Positions 1 to 9,100 of a stretch of DNA of 64,000 nt are shown here, piece after piece. Origin of the DNA: Agrococcus sp. ARC_14 (lineage in GTDB: Bacteria > Actinomycetota > Actinomycetes > Actinomycetales > Microbacteriaceae); the NCBI RefSeq assembly GCF_022436485.1, contig NZ_JAKUDO010000001.1:1240001-1304000 (forward strand). The letters are read 5' to 3'. Position numbers and translations under genes: made by a program. The notes beneath the pieces are model-generated. The model had not been told where the DNA came from and did not search any database. It saw only the letters and a list, made by a program, of their open reading frames with translations. Within the stretch, counting starts at the first letter, position 1, and every line of letters begins with the position of its first letter.

Positions 1-28
1 TGCGTCCTCGAATCCGCTCGTCGCGCAC

Positions 29-370
29 GTGCGGGGGCTTCGCGGCGTGCGGCTGCGGATGCGAGGTGACGTCGTCGCCGCCGTCGAGCTCGACGCCAGC
101 GGCGAGCGCTTCGTGGGCTTCATCGACGGGCTCCCGGCCGACCCGAGGCGCAAGGACATCCCGTTCGGGGCACCCGCCGAGTACGGGAAGCACGACGACC
201 TCTGGGCCTTCGAGCAGGGCTGGGTGCACGTTCGCGCGGACGCCCGCGGCAGGATCGCGTGCATCGTCGTCAGCATCGCCGACGAGGTGCCTGATGGCCT
301 CGCCGTTCGACCATGGATGTTCGGTCGGGATCACATGGACGAGTGGCGCCAGTTGTCGTCACCGCGGTGA
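29..370 (+). CDS. Hypothetical protein, possibly 5'-truncated by the window edge
   Basis: I do not recognise this protein. It has about 113 residues from GTG at 29, with another candidate ATG at 59. The frame stays open without a stop to position 2, so the true start may lie outside the window. The product is a soluble alpha/beta-looking protein with a Trp-rich stretch (DLWAFEQGWVHVRAD) and no signal peptide or membrane segment. Codon use, with G or C in nearly all third positions, supports coding. It lies tail to tail with the ankyrin gene that follows, so it may be another member of that group of unknown genes. Confidence 0.5.
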   Translation: MRGLRGVRLRMRGDVVAAVELDASGERFVGFIDGLPADPRRKDIPFGAPAEYGKHDDLWAFEQGWVHVRADARGRIACIVVSIADEVPDGLAVRPWMFGRDHMDEWRQLSSPR

Positions 371-423
371 GCGGAGTGCTTTCCTCAGGGGCGGCGTACC
401 GGTTCGAGGTCAGCTGACCGGCG

Positions 424-1044
424 CTACGCGGCTTCGATCCGCAGAAAGCCTCCGACGAGGTGGTTCCTGTAATGCCAGGCAACCGACGTTTCGAGCACGG
501 GCTCGATCCGATGCTGATCGGCGCCGTGTGTGAAGAGCAGATCGAAGATGCGCTCGAGATTGCGGGTGAACACCTCGTCGAGCTGCTCGGCAGGCATCTT
601 CGAGGGCAGCACCTGCGCGGCGTCCATCGCGGCGCGGTGCAGCGATGAGTTGCCATTGGAGGAGACGGCGTCGATGTTCGCGCCCGACTCGAGCATGCGG
701 CCCAGGATCGCGAACGAGGTCTCGGTGCTGTCGCCGGGGCCGCGCATGTCGGCGCGCTTCGGCCGTGCACGCAGTGTGGCGGCAGTGATCGCGTCATGGA
801 GCACCGGCCTCGCATACGGCGGCTGGTTGGTGCCGTCGAAGAAGTCGACGTCGGCGCCGTGGTCGAGCAGCAACTCGGCGATTTCGAACTTGCCAGTGAT
901 CAGGGCGACCATCAGCGGCGACCGCCCTGCGTACTTCTTCGGTGTCCCCGACGCCACGAGCGAGACTGAACCAGGGTCCTTTGCCAGCCGAGCCCGGACG
1001 GTGTCGACGTCGTCAGCCACGATCTCGGTGAATATCGCCTGCAC
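424..1044 (-). CDS. Ankyrin-repeat protein
   Basis: A small soluble protein of about 206 residues made mostly of ankyrin repeats, which act as protein-protein binding scaffolds. One repeat is clear near residues 38-70 (GRSPLMVALITGKFEIAELLLDHGADVD). A second, longer one holds MLESGANIDAVSSNGNSSLHRAA, and a final one reads IFDLLFTHGAD. The start is taken as GTG at 1044, giving VQAIFTEIVADD; an in-frame ATG at 1119 would overlap the divergent neighbour. The reading frame stays open far upstream, but that part lies opposite the 1153-2037 gene and does not look coding. It is divergent from a run of unknown genes, so the two probably share a control region at about 1045-1152. Partner unknown. Confidence 0.8.
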   Translation of the reverse strand: MQAIFTEIVADDVDTVRARLAKDPGSVSLVASGTPKKYAGRSPLMVALITGKFEIAELLLDHGADVDFFDGTNQPPYARPVLHDAITAATLRARPKRADMRGPGDSTETSFAILGRMLESGANIDAVSSNGNSSLHRAAMDAAQVLPSKMPAEQLDEVFTRNLERIFDLLFTHGADQHRIEPVLETSVAWHYRNHLVGGFLRIEAA

Positions 1045-1152
1045 GCTGTGCTCCGTCCAGATCCATCCCGTGTGGGGCGCCCAGGAAGGCGGCCGATGGC
1101 CATCGTATTGTCGGTGCATCCGAAGAGGCTGATGCAGGCAGGTGGGCACGAC

Positions 1153-2037
1153 GTGAAGACGACGCTGAGCGTGGATATCAGGCTCGATGGGATCGAGATC
1201 AACGGCAGGCTCTACACCTACCCGATCCTGCTCACTGAACTCGATGCGCTGTTCGACGAAGAGGTCGAGAAGTACGACAGGAGCAAGACGGAGGGGTTCT
1301 GGGCCTGGTTCGAGTCGAGGGTGACGGCAAAGCACAACGACGGCGTCCACGCACTCAGTGTGAAGTTCCTGGTGGAGGATGGCGCTCACCAGGTTCGGAT
1401 CGAAGGCCGCCCCTTCGACGCCGAGTTCGGATCGACGGGGCCCACGTATCCCAATCGCGATTTCGGCAACGGATACATCCTCGCGCGCCGCACTGAGCCC
1501 GGCCCAGACCAGCACGTGAAGGAGATCACCGTCGAGCAGAAGGTTCCCCGTCAAGCGGCGAAGCAGAAGCCTGCCGCTGCGAAGCCAAAGGCGAAGCCGG
1601 AGCCGGGCCCTGTCGTCGAGGCGGCCGAGTTCGCCGACCTCAACTTCAAGCTCCTCGTCCTGCAGAGCCTCATGTACGAGACCGAGCTGCTCACGCCGGC
1701 GTTCTCCCTCCACGACTTCGTCGCCGAACACTCCGACCGCGAGTTCGACGTCGATGCGGAGGGGCACGCGCCGATCCCTGAGGTGCTTGCGCACTTCGCG
1801 GCGCTTCCGGTTCCGCGGGCCCTCCTCACTGAGATCACCGAGCTCGAGCAGGACGGCGGCAACGAGATCTACATGCAGATCGCGCCGCTGTGGGACGGCG
1901 AGGACGATGTCTTCGACGTGGCAGACTTCGCCGACGTCGACCTCTTGCCCAAGCTCCGCTCGATGACGCTGATCGGCGTCGACGAAGCCACGTTGGACAC
2001 GCTGCGCACGAAGGGCATCGACGCCGAGCTCCTCTGA
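1153..2037 (+). CDS. Two-domain protein of unknown function (C-terminal DUF6892-like)
   Basis: About 294 residues from GTG at 1153, preceded by an AGGTGG ribosome-binding site at 1139-1144. The N-terminal domain (about 1-125) begins with beta strands (KTTLSVDIRLDGIEI) and holds a WAWF motif. A Lys/Pro/Ala linker at about 130-153 leads to a second domain (about 158-294) starting with FKLLVLQSLMYETELLTP and ending LIGVDEATLDTLRTKGIDAELL. From memory the second domain resembles the family catalogued as DUF6892, often seen in loci rich in immunity-type proteins; I cannot verify that here. No catalytic motif, signal peptide or membrane segment is visible. It is the first gene of a co-directional group with the 2210 and 5296 genes. 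Confidence 0.75.
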   Translation: MKTTLSVDIRLDGIEINGRLYTYPILLTELDALFDEEVEKYDRSKTEGFWAWFESRVTAKHNDGVHALSVKFLVEDGAHQVRIEGRPFDAEFGSTGPTYPNRDFGNGYILARRTEPGPDQHVKEITVEQKVPRQAAKQKPAAAKPKAKPEPGPVVEAAEFADLNFKLLVLQSLMYETELLTPAFSLHDFVAEHSDREFDVDAEGHAPIPEVLAHFAALPVPRALLTEITELEQDGGNEIYMQIAPLWDGEDDVFDVADFADVDLLPKLRSMTLIGVDEATLDTLRTKGIDAELL

Positions 2038-2209
2038 GGTTCGGCGACGACGCATTGGAGGGCGCAATACCGTGGCGATCCGCGGGCGCCCAGCCTGCGT
2101 TCGAGCACAGCCGCGACGCCTGACGCCGTCCACTCGGCGGGCTCCCGGCGCGACCGACGATACTGAGACGCGTGCAGCTCACACCGCGCCCGTCTCATCG
2201 GACCCTGCG

Positions 2210-5200
2210 ATGACACGCATCACGCATGTCGAGATGATGAACGGCTCGACCAGGCGCCCGATCGACGAGAACGTGCGCCCTCGCAATGACCAGATCATGG
2301 CGATGCTGCATCGGATGGACGGATCGTCACTCTGGTCGTACAGCGTGTGGCGTGCACCGGTGGGCGTCGATCTCGAGCAGGGCATCCCATCGGCTGACGA
2401 GTACATGCAGTCCGCCGGGTCGGCGGAGGCGATGAGCGTCGAGGTGCGGTTCGTCGACACGGACGGCACTGCGCACCAGTACGCGATCGGCAAGACAGGA
2501 GACGACGCCGCTGCGCTGACCGAGGAGATCCGATGGGCTGACGGCCGTTACAGCATCAACGTGCGGCGGAACGAGGTCTTCACCGCAGATGAGGCGGCCG
2601 AGGTCTATGCCGCCTACTGCCTGACCGACCGCGTCGCTGGGCCGTACGTCCTGCGTGAGCTCGACCTGAGCTGGACACCGCCCGCCGATGATGACGAAGC
2701 AGACGCGGCAGACGAGCAGATCGAGGTCGAGATCTGGCGCCGGGACGCGCACCCCGGCGATCAGGGTGAGCGTACGACGACCGTCGAGGTCGGGGCCCAC
2801 CTGCCGCTCGCGGCACTGCTCGCGAGGGTGATCGAGCCGTTCCTCGCGCGTGCGCCGCGCACCGCATGGGTCTGCAGCGGCAACTCGAGAGGGCAGTGGC
2901 GCGACTTCGCCGAGGTGGTCACGTTCGGTCCGCCGGATCGGCTGGGCATCGGCCTGCTCGTCAGGGATCACAGCATCGGCTCGTTCTTCGGCGCATCCGA
3001 GGGCACGTTCCGTGTCGTCTGTCGCACGGCAACGCTGCCGCTCGTGCCTGCAGGCTCCGGCCCGGCACAGGGCACGCTCAGTCGTCCGCTGACATTTGGC
3101 GATGAGTCCGACGACGAGCAGCAGTGGGCTCCGGGAGACGAGCTCGCTGCGCACGAGGCGTTCTGGAACTTCGTCGTCGACCGGCGCTCCGACGACAACA
3201 CGTCGTTCACCATCGAGGACGAGGTGCGGAGCGAGATGCTCGGCCTCTTGCTCACAGCCGACACCACGGTGCGGATCGAGATGGAGCCGGAACGGCGGGA
3301 TGGATACCGCGTCGTCAGCGACTTCGGCGAGTACACGGCCCAGGTGAGCACGTTCGTCAGCGGCGGCTTCGCGGCTCTCGACCGACACGGCCCGTGGCTC
3401 GACGATATGGCCGCGGTGCTCGGCGCACGGCTCCGGCTTGAGATGGATGAGTCGACGCTGCGGCGCACGCATCCGCGCGAGCTGCGTCGACGGCTGGCCG
3501 TCCTGACCCGCATCGACGGCAGCGAGCCAGTGACGACAGCTGGCATCACGCACTACGGCTACGCCGCCGATGACGGCTCCAGCGTCGACGCATGGTTCGC
3601 CGTCGACGGCCGCGGCCTGCTCGTGACGAACGACCGCACGAGCCCGCTCGCCGCATCCGACGCCCGTGCGCAGGCTGCGCTGCGTGAGGGCGTGCCGGCA
3701 GATCTGCTCGCGCTCGCTGGCGACGCGCCCGCGACCGGCATCTTCACGTTCGCTGGCCCATGCGCGATGGCGGATGGGGTGGTGTCACGTCTGCAGGAGG
3801 AGCAGCGAGGCATCGCAGACACCGGCGTCGAGCGTCTGCTCGAGCCCTTCCTCGAGATCGAGTCGTTCTCTCCGGACGCGGTCTCTGGGGTGACCGAGTG
3901 GTGGAGCGACGCCGCCATCGCGAGCGGATTCGCGGCCGCCGCCGACCACGAGCGAGCACAGGCCGTGGACGAGGCGCTGACTGCTGCGTCCTTCGACCCG
4001 TGGGCCATCGAGGTCCTCCGTCTGGCGTGGGCCACGACCGGCTATCACGATGCCTGGGATGTGCACTACGTGCTCTTCGACAGCTGCTCGCTCGAGGAGG
4101 CGGGTGAGACGCGCGATGAGCTGCTGCGCGCCATCGCGAAGCTCGGCCTCGACCTCGTCGACACCCCTCCGGGAGCCGCCGATGGCGAGGTGTGGGTGCG
4201 CACCGACCCGCGCACCGACCTTGCGCTCGAAGCCCCGGTCGCGCAGCAGCATCCCGTCGCTCCTGAGACGTCGGGTCTGATCGAGATCGCGGTTCGGGCG
4301 CTGACCTTCCCGTGGTCGGAGGCCGACCTTCGCGCTGTCGCGTCGCCGCCATACCCGCTGCCCGCAGATCTGCGGCCGCTCATCGATCGCCTCATGGCTG
4401 CGTTGCCGGAGGCCGGCCCGGTCGCCGCGCCGATCGGGCCGTACGTGCCATCGTCGACCCGTCATGGGCGTCGCACGATGGCGCACACCGGACTGCCGCG
4501 CGTGCTGCTCGATCTCGTGACCCGCGGAATCCTGACTCGAGACGATGGCGAGCGGCTGATCGAGGCGGCCGCGCGGATGGATCGTGCGCCGACGGATCGA
4601 GACCTCGTCGTCAGGGCTCTGCGGCTGCGGCTCGTCGAGGCGAGCCTGCTGGCCGACGACGTCGTGGCGGCAGAGCGTGTCGCCGCGCAGATTCCGGACC
4701 CGTGGCCGCACCTCGGCTGGCGCGAGATCGCGAGGTACCACGCCGCGCGTGGCGGTGCCACTGCGTTCCTTCGCGGCTGGAGCCACTATGACGCCGGCCG
4801 CGACCGGGCCGAGATGCAACGCCTGAAGCGCAGCCTGGTCTCGGCCATCGCCATGCGAGAGGGCTGGGAGGCAGCCCTCGAGACCTGTCGTGATGCTCGG
4901 ATCGGCGATGCCTTTCGCCTGCATGCGTTCGCGCCGCCGGCCTACGGCTACGACGACCTGGTGACGCTGTTCGGCGGGGAGGCCGCAGGGGCGCTCGCCG
5001 AGGTCGACGAGCTGCACTGCCTGGTCGCGGCTGCCGTCGCGGAATCGCGGCCCCGCCCGCTGGCCGATCATCGTGGCGTCGAGGCGCTGCTCGCCAGGGT
5101 CGCCGCGCTCGACGCCGACGAGAGCCGCGAGGCGATGCGGGCTCGCGATCATCTCCTGAGCACGCTGCGCATGGCTGTCGGCAGCGAGGACACGCTCGCG

Positions 5201-5296
5201 AGGCTGCGTGCCCAGATCCGCACGCCCCGGCTGCGGTCGGAGGCGATGCAGGTGTTCACCGGCCCGGCCGAGAGCATCGCAGGGGAGGGCGCCTGA
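2210..5296 (+). CDS. Giant multidomain protein of unknown function (1028 aa)
   Basis: I do not recognise the family. ATG at 2210 (MTRITHVEMMNGS) is the most natural start; an ATG at 2234 is an alternative. The first ~150 residues form a beta-rich module (SLWSYSVWRAP, then MSVEVRFVDTDGTAHQYAIG) reminiscent of immunity-protein or SMI1-like folds, though I cannot assign it. Two further beta-rich segments follow around 155-290 and 330-410. The last third is an Ala/Leu/Arg-rich helical region (about 700-1028) resembling a TPR-like solenoid. There is no signal peptide, membrane segment or nucleotide-binding motif. Its stop overlaps the start of the next gene (TGATG at 5294-5298), so the two are translationally coupled and probably work together. 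Confidence 0.75.
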   Translation: MTRITHVEMMNGSTRRPIDENVRPRNDQIMAMLHRMDGSSLWSYSVWRAPVGVDLEQGIPSADEYMQSAGSAEAMSVEVRFVDTDGTAHQYAIGKTGDDAAALTEEIRWADGRYSINVRRNEVFTADEAAEVYAAYCLTDRVAGPYVLRELDLSWTPPADDDEADAADEQIEVEIWRRDAHPGDQGERTTTVEVGAHLPLAALLARVIEPFLARAPRTAWVCSGNSRGQWRDFAEVVTFGPPDRLGIGLLVRDHSIGSFFGASEGTFRVVCRTATLPLVPAGSGPAQGTLSRPLTFGDESDDEQQWAPGDELAAHEAFWNFVVDRRSDDNTSFTIEDEVRSEMLGLLLTADTTVRIEMEPERRDGYRVVSDFGEYTAQVSTFVSGGFAALDRHGPWLDDMAAVLGARLRLEMDESTLRRTHPRELRRRLAVLTRIDGSEPVTTAGITHYGYAADDGSSVDAWFAVDGRGLLVTNDRTSPLAASDARAQAALREGVPADLLALAGDAPATGIFTFAGPCAMADGVVSRLQEEQRGIADTGVERLLEPFLEIESFSPDAVSGVTEWWSDAAIASGFAAAADHERAQAVDEALTAASFDPWAIEVLRLAWATTGYHDAWDVHYVLFDSCSLEEAGETRDELLRAIAKLGLDLVDTPPGAADGEVWVRTDPRTDLALEAPVAQQHPVAPETSGLIEIAVRALTFPWSEADLRAVASPPYPLPADLRPLIDRLMAALPEAGPVAAPIGPYVPSSTRHGRRTMAHTGLPRVLLDLVTRGILTRDDGERLIEAAARMDRAPTDRDLVVRALRLRLVEASLLADDVVAAERVAAQIPDPWPHLGWREIARYHAARGGATAFLRGWSHYDAGRDRAEMQRLKRSLVSAIAMREGWEAALETCRDARIGDAFRLHAFAPPAYGYDDLVTLFGGEAAGALAEVDELHCLVAAAVAESRPRPLADHRGVEALLARVAALDADESREAMRARDHLLSTLRMAVGSEDTLARLRAQIRTPRLRSEAMQVFTGPAESIAGEGA

Positions 5297-6309
5297 TGGT
5301 CGAGACCGCCACCTGCGCGACCTGCGACTCCGCTCTGGTGCGGTCCGATGGAACGCCGCCGCACGACATCGACATCCAGGCCACGACGAAGGCTCTGCAG
5401 TCTCGGGTCGCCGAAGGTCGCATGCGCGAGATCGCTGGCGACGTCGCGCTCGACGACCTGCTCGACCTGTTCGCCGCCGACTCGAAGTACATGATGAGCA
5501 ACTTCATCGAATGCCTGGACTGCTCGCGTCTGGTCCAGTGGGCGCTGGCGATCCGCGGCGCCCCGAGCTTCACGCATGTCGACCCGTCGGTGCTCGACGC
5601 GATGTGGTGGGACGAGGTGCCGTCTCGTCTCGGTTGGCTGGGAGCGGCCTCGTATGCCGGCCTGGACGCCGAGGGGAAGGCGCTCGCACGCCGGGCCGGG
5701 AGGGTGCGGCATCTCGAGGCGACGCTCGGTGCGCCGGCGGATGCGCCGATGGCCGTCGTCAGCGCGCGAGCGGGGTCGTGGACGTTGCTGCGGCGCGGGG
5801 TCGACCTCCTCCTTGCCACGCGGCGCAGCGGCAGCAAGGAGGAGAACACCCTGCTGATGCGGCTCGATGCGGAGGAGGTCGCTGGCTACCGGCTGCATGG
5901 GGAGGCGTTCCTCGACGCACTCGCCATCCGCATCCACGACATCCTCTTCTCTCCGCGAGGCGGCGAGTTCGGTGCGCGCGATCTCTACCGAGGTCGCAGC
6001 GGGCCGCGATACCGCGAGCAGGCATCGCAGGCGATGCGGGCGTGGAAGGTCAGACAGCCTCGACCGGGAGCATGCGAGGTCTGCACGTCGTACTGGGTGA
6101 CGCACGTCGGGCGGCCCGTGACGATCGGCGAGAGCGAGCGGTTCATGGCCGAGGTGCAGCGATGCCGAAGCTGTGGCGCGTACTGGGAGGTCGGCGCATT
6201 CAGCTACCCGAGAGTCATCGGCCGCGCTCGGGCGCTGCAGGAGCTGCCCGATCTCGTGAGCCTCGAGGCGAGGCTCGGCATCGACTTCCCCGAGCCGCCG
6301 CCGGTGTGA
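5296..6309 (+). CDS. Protein with two CxxC zinc ribbons, unknown function
   Basis: A 337-residue protein, translationally coupled to the giant gene before it (TGATG overlap). It carries four CxxC pairs that can form two Cys4 zinc sites. The N-terminal pairs are C7/C10 (CATC) and C73/C76 (CLDC), separated by a long helical insertion. The C-terminal pairs are C260/C263 (CEVC) and C290/C293 (CRSC), in a compact zinc-ribbon spacing. The middle (about 80-250) has no motif I can name. Zinc binding is inferred from the cysteine spacing alone. Coupling to a protein of unknown function suggests the two form a complex, but no activity can be assigned. The next gene, on the other strand, ends 45 bp downstream. 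Confidence 0.75.
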   Translation: MVETATCATCDSALVRSDGTPPHDIDIQATTKALQSRVAEGRMREIAGDVALDDLLDLFAADSKYMMSNFIECLDCSRLVQWALAIRGAPSFTHVDPSVLDAMWWDEVPSRLGWLGAASYAGLDAEGKALARRAGRVRHLEATLGAPADAPMAVVSARAGSWTLLRRGVDLLLATRRSGSKEENTLLMRLDAEEVAGYRLHGEAFLDALAIRIHDILFSPRGGEFGARDLYRGRSGPRYREQASQAMRAWKVRQPRPGACEVCTSYWVTHVGRPVTIGESERFMAEVQRCRSCGAYWEVGAFSYPRVIGRARALQELPDLVSLEARLGIDFPEPPPV

Positions 6310-6353
6310 TGCGGAATGGCACTCGCCATCTGGCGCTGCAGCTGCGAGGAGTC

Positions 6354-7550
6354 CTAGGCAGTCCTCGCGTGCGGATAGGCCGGCTCGCGGCCCTGGAAGC
6401 TCAGGATGCTCGGGTTGCGGATCACGCCGCCATCGATCTCGATCGCCCGGGAGACGGTGAGGCTCTGCTCCCACGCGGCCGGCCCCTCCATGACCGTCCG
6501 AAGGAACGGCAGCAGCGCCTCGCTGATCTCCCAGGTGGCCGAGTTCCACAGATATGAGGGGCTGTGGTCGACCGCGTAGTAGTTGACGCCTTCGCCGACC
6601 GTGAACATCGGGTCGTCGAACCCGGTGGGCTTCGCCCATTCGAAGCCCATCCCCTCGTCGCACGACACGTCGATGATCAGGCTGCCCGCGGCGAATCCTG
6701 CCAGGTCCTCGGTGCGCAGATAGGTCAATGGCGCCGCGACGTCCTGGAGCGTGCAGTTGACGACGATGTCGTGCGATGCCAGGAACTCCGGCAGCAGGAC
6801 GTCGCCGTCCTTCGTGAGCACCTCGCTCAGGTGGATCTCGCCCTCGTCGGTGTTCAGCTGGGAGATGTGCACGCCGTGGATCGGGGACCCGACGGCCGCG
6901 ACGCCGCGCTGGGTGAGCACCTGGATGTCGTGGATGCCCTGCGCGTTGAGCGCGGTCACGGCGCCACGGGCCGTCGCACCGAATCCGATGACGACCGCGC
7001 TGCGCCGCGGCCCGTACATGCCGGTGGAGCCGACCAGTTGCAGGGCGTGGAGCACCGAGCAGTACCCGGCGAGCTCGTTGTTCATGTGGAACACGTGCAG
7101 GCTGAAGTCCCCGCGCCGGCTCCAGTGGTTCATCGCCTCGAAGGCGATGAGCGTGAGCCGACGGTCGATCGCCGTCTGCGTCATGCCGGCGTCCTGCACG
7201 CAGTGCGGCCATCCCCACAGGACGCGGCCCTCAGGGATCGCAGCCACGTCGGCCGCCTGCGGCTTGGGCAGCAGCAGCACCTCAGCCGACTCGAGCACCT
7301 CGGAGCGATCCGCGACTCTGCCGACGCGCGACTCGAGATAGCCGGGCTCGAGCTGGAAGTCAGCGCCATAGCCGCGCTCGACGACCATCCGCGCGCGCAG
7401 GTCCGGGTCGATCCTGTCGAGGTGATGGGGGTGGATCGGCAGCCGCTGCTCGTTCTCCATCGAGGAGTCCGCGAGCAGCCCGAGGGTGAGCAGCGCGCTG
7501 CTGGAGGACGGGGTGGGGATGCCGGAGGGGGGTTGAGCGGCGCCGGACAT
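6354..7550 (-). CDS. Alanine dehydrogenase / N5-(carboxyethyl)ornithine synthase-like NAD(P) enzyme
   Basis: About 398 residues with the two-domain architecture of the alanine dehydrogenase/transhydrogenase family. The N-terminal part has the substrate-domain pattern LLTLGLLADSSMENEQRLPIHPHHL. The Rossmann part has the dinucleotide-binding motif GFGATARGA. The family interconverts an amino acid and a 2-oxo acid, or couples pyruvate reductively to an amine as in N5-(carboxyethyl)ornithine synthase. The divergent spacing of motifs and the LWNSATWE C-terminal region make the second type at least as likely as true Ald. I chose ATG at 7550 because GGAG lies 5 bp upstream; in-frame ATGs at 7562 and 7565 are alternatives. 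It is divergent from the SDR gene and encoded alone. Confidence 0.8.
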   Translation of the reverse strand: MSGAAQPPSGIPTPSSSSALLTLGLLADSSMENEQRLPIHPHHLDRIDPDLRARMVVERGYGADFQLEPGYLESRVGRVADRSEVLESAEVLLLPKPQAADVAAIPEGRVLWGWPHCVQDAGMTQTAIDRRLTLIAFEAMNHWSRRGDFSLHVFHMNNELAGYCSVLHALQLVGSTGMYGPRRSAVVIGFGATARGAVTALNAQGIHDIQVLTQRGVAAVGSPIHGVHISQLNTDEGEIHLSEVLTKDGDVLLPEFLASHDIVVNCTLQDVAAPLTYLRTEDLAGFAAGSLIIDVSCDEGMGFEWAKPTGFDDPMFTVGEGVNYYAVDHSPSYLWNSATWEISEALLPFLRTVMEGPAAWEQSLTVSRAIEIDGGVIRNPSILSFQGREPAYPHARTA

Positions 7551-7631
7551 CGGTACTCCCATCATTGGGGAACCAGGGTCAGCTCCATGCCTGATCGTAC
7601 GCGGACGCCATCGGCCGATAGCGTTCGCAGC

Positions 7632-8543
7632 ATGGACGCGCACACGCCCACTCTGCCGGCCGACCTTCGCGCCGGCCGCATCCCGAGCCAGGCGGGCCGC
7701 ACATGGCTCGTCACCGGCGCGACGAACGGCATCGGCCGCGAGGTGGTGCGTGCCGCGGCGAGCGCAGGCGCACGAGTGATCGTGCCTGCCCGCAGCGCCG
7801 AGCGGGGTGCGGCGCTCGAAGCCGAGCTGCGGGGGAGCGGTGCCGAGACGCGGGTGCTGCCGCTCGACTTGGCCGACCTCGCATCCGTCCGGGCCTTCGC
7901 CGACGCACTCGATGAGCCGGTCGACGTGCTCGTCAACAACGCCGGTGCGGTGACCCCGCGCCGCCGCGAGACCCGGGACGGCTTCGAGCTGGTGCTCGGC
8001 ACGAACCTGCTGGGGCCCTTCGCGCTCACCTGCCTGATCGCCGAGCGGGTGCGTAGCCGCATCGTCGTGGTCGGCTCCGGTGCGCATCGCGCGGGCTACA
8101 TCGACGCGGGTGATCCGCACTTCCGGCACCGCCGGTGGTCGCTGGCTGCCGCCTACGCCCAGTCCAAGCTCGGCGACATGCTGTGGGCTCGTGCGCTGCA
8201 GCGCCGCCTGCAGCTGCGCGGCAGCGCCATCGACGTGCAGCTCGCGCATCCCGGGTGGTCGCACACGAACATCCAGAACGTCACGGGCGTCGCGCTGCTC
8301 GACCGCATCGTCACCGAGGTCACCCGGCCGATCGCCCAGCCGCCGGCGGCTGGAGCGCTGCCGCTGCTCGCCGCCGCAGTCGCAGAGCTGCCGCCGCTGA
8401 CGTACCTCGGGCCAGACGGCTGGCGGCGCTGGCGCGGCCAGCCCGCGCCGGAGCTGGCGTCGCCGCTCGCGCGCGACGACTCGGCGGCGGATGCGCTGTG
8501 GGCGCTGTGCGTGCGGGAGACGGGCGTCGACCTGCCGCGGTGA
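7632..8543 (+). CDS. Short-chain dehydrogenase/reductase (retinol dehydrogenase-like)
   Basis: A 303-residue classical SDR oxidoreductase using NAD(P)(H). It shows the glycine-rich cofactor motif TGATNGIG near the N-terminus, the NNAG strand motif, a catalytic Ser in VVVGSGAHR, and the YAQSK catalytic Tyr-Lys pair. The RS following strand 2 (PARSAERG) favours NADP(H). The overall pattern, with an N-terminal extension before the TGA motif and a C-terminal tail after PGW, resembles the WW-oxidoreductase/retinol dehydrogenase branch; the substrate is unknown. ATG at 7632 was chosen, about 80 bp from the divergent dehydrogenase start. The gene ends 10 bp from the convergent ArfB-like gene. Confidence 0.9.
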   Translation: MDAHTPTLPADLRAGRIPSQAGRTWLVTGATNGIGREVVRAAASAGARVIVPARSAERGAALEAELRGSGAETRVLPLDLADLASVRAFADALDEPVDVLVNNAGAVTPRRRETRDGFELVLGTNLLGPFALTCLIAERVRSRIVVVGSGAHRAGYIDAGDPHFRHRRWSLAAAYAQSKLGDMLWARALQRRLQLRGSAIDVQLAHPGWSHTNIQNVTGVALLDRIVTEVTRPIAQPPAAGALPLLAAAVAELPPLTYLGPDGWRRWRGQPAPELASPLARDDSAADALWALCVRETGVDLPR

Positions 8544-8553
8544 GGACACCGGG

Positions 8554-8994
8554 TCACTCTGGAGTCGGTGGTCTGCGATTCTGCTTCGTCTGGGAGCGCT
8601 GGCTCTTCCCTGCGAGCCGTCGACGCTGCGAGCCCTTCGTCGGGCGGGTCGCTCGCCGAGCGGCGACGGGCACCACGGCGTCGCGCAGCAGGGCCGCGAC
8701 GCGTCTCCTTGCCGCGAGCCGGTTGTCCAGCTGCGATCGGTGCTCGGAGGCGCTGACCGTCAACACCGTGCCGGTCAGCCGACCGGCCAGCCGATCGATC
8801 ACGCGGGCGCGCTGCGCGTCGCTCAGCGCGCTCGTCGTGCCCAGGTCGAGACTCAGCTGCACGCGGGAATCGGCGGTGTTGACGCCCTGACCGCCAGGGC
8901 CGGATGACCGGGAGAACTGCTCGACCAGCTCGGCCGCCGGCACTCGCAGGCCGCGCGGCGCTCCGGGGCCAGGGGGCACATGCAGTTCGTCCAC
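8554..8994 (-). CDS. arfB: ArfB/YaeJ-type peptidyl-tRNA hydrolase (ribosome rescue)
   Basis: A small RF-1-like protein of about 146 residues that should hydrolyse peptidyl-tRNA on ribosomes stalled at the end of broken mRNAs. It contains the catalytic GGQ motif (SSGPGGQGVNTADSRV) but lacks the stop-codon-recognition domains of true release factors. It ends in a basic tail rich in Arg, Lys and Gln, as expected of ArfB proteins, whose tail enters the mRNA channel. The start is taken as GTG at 8994 (VDELHVPPGPG), which matches usual family length. A longer start at 9102 is possible but would run into the start of the divergent gene. Confidence 0.87.
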   Translation of the reverse strand: MDELHVPPGPGAPRGLRVPAAELVEQFSRSSGPGGQGVNTADSRVQLSLDLGTTSALSDAQRARVIDRLAGRLTGTVLTVSASEHRSQLDNRLAARRRVAALLRDAVVPVAARRATRPTKGSQRRRLAGKSQRSQTKQNRRPPTPE

Positions 8995-9100
8995 CAGATC
9001 AGTGTCTCGCGGCGCAGCGCTCGCGAGGGATCTCCGCACGTTCTCCACAGTCTGATCGCCACCATCCTCGTCGTCAGCGAATCTCGGTGACACTCCTCCC

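Noticed and set aside
1120..2133. Upstream extension of the ankyrin gene frame
   Set aside because: It overlaps the 1153-2037 gene completely on the other strand and reads Arg/Leu-rich residues without repeats; the ankyrin part begins near 1044.
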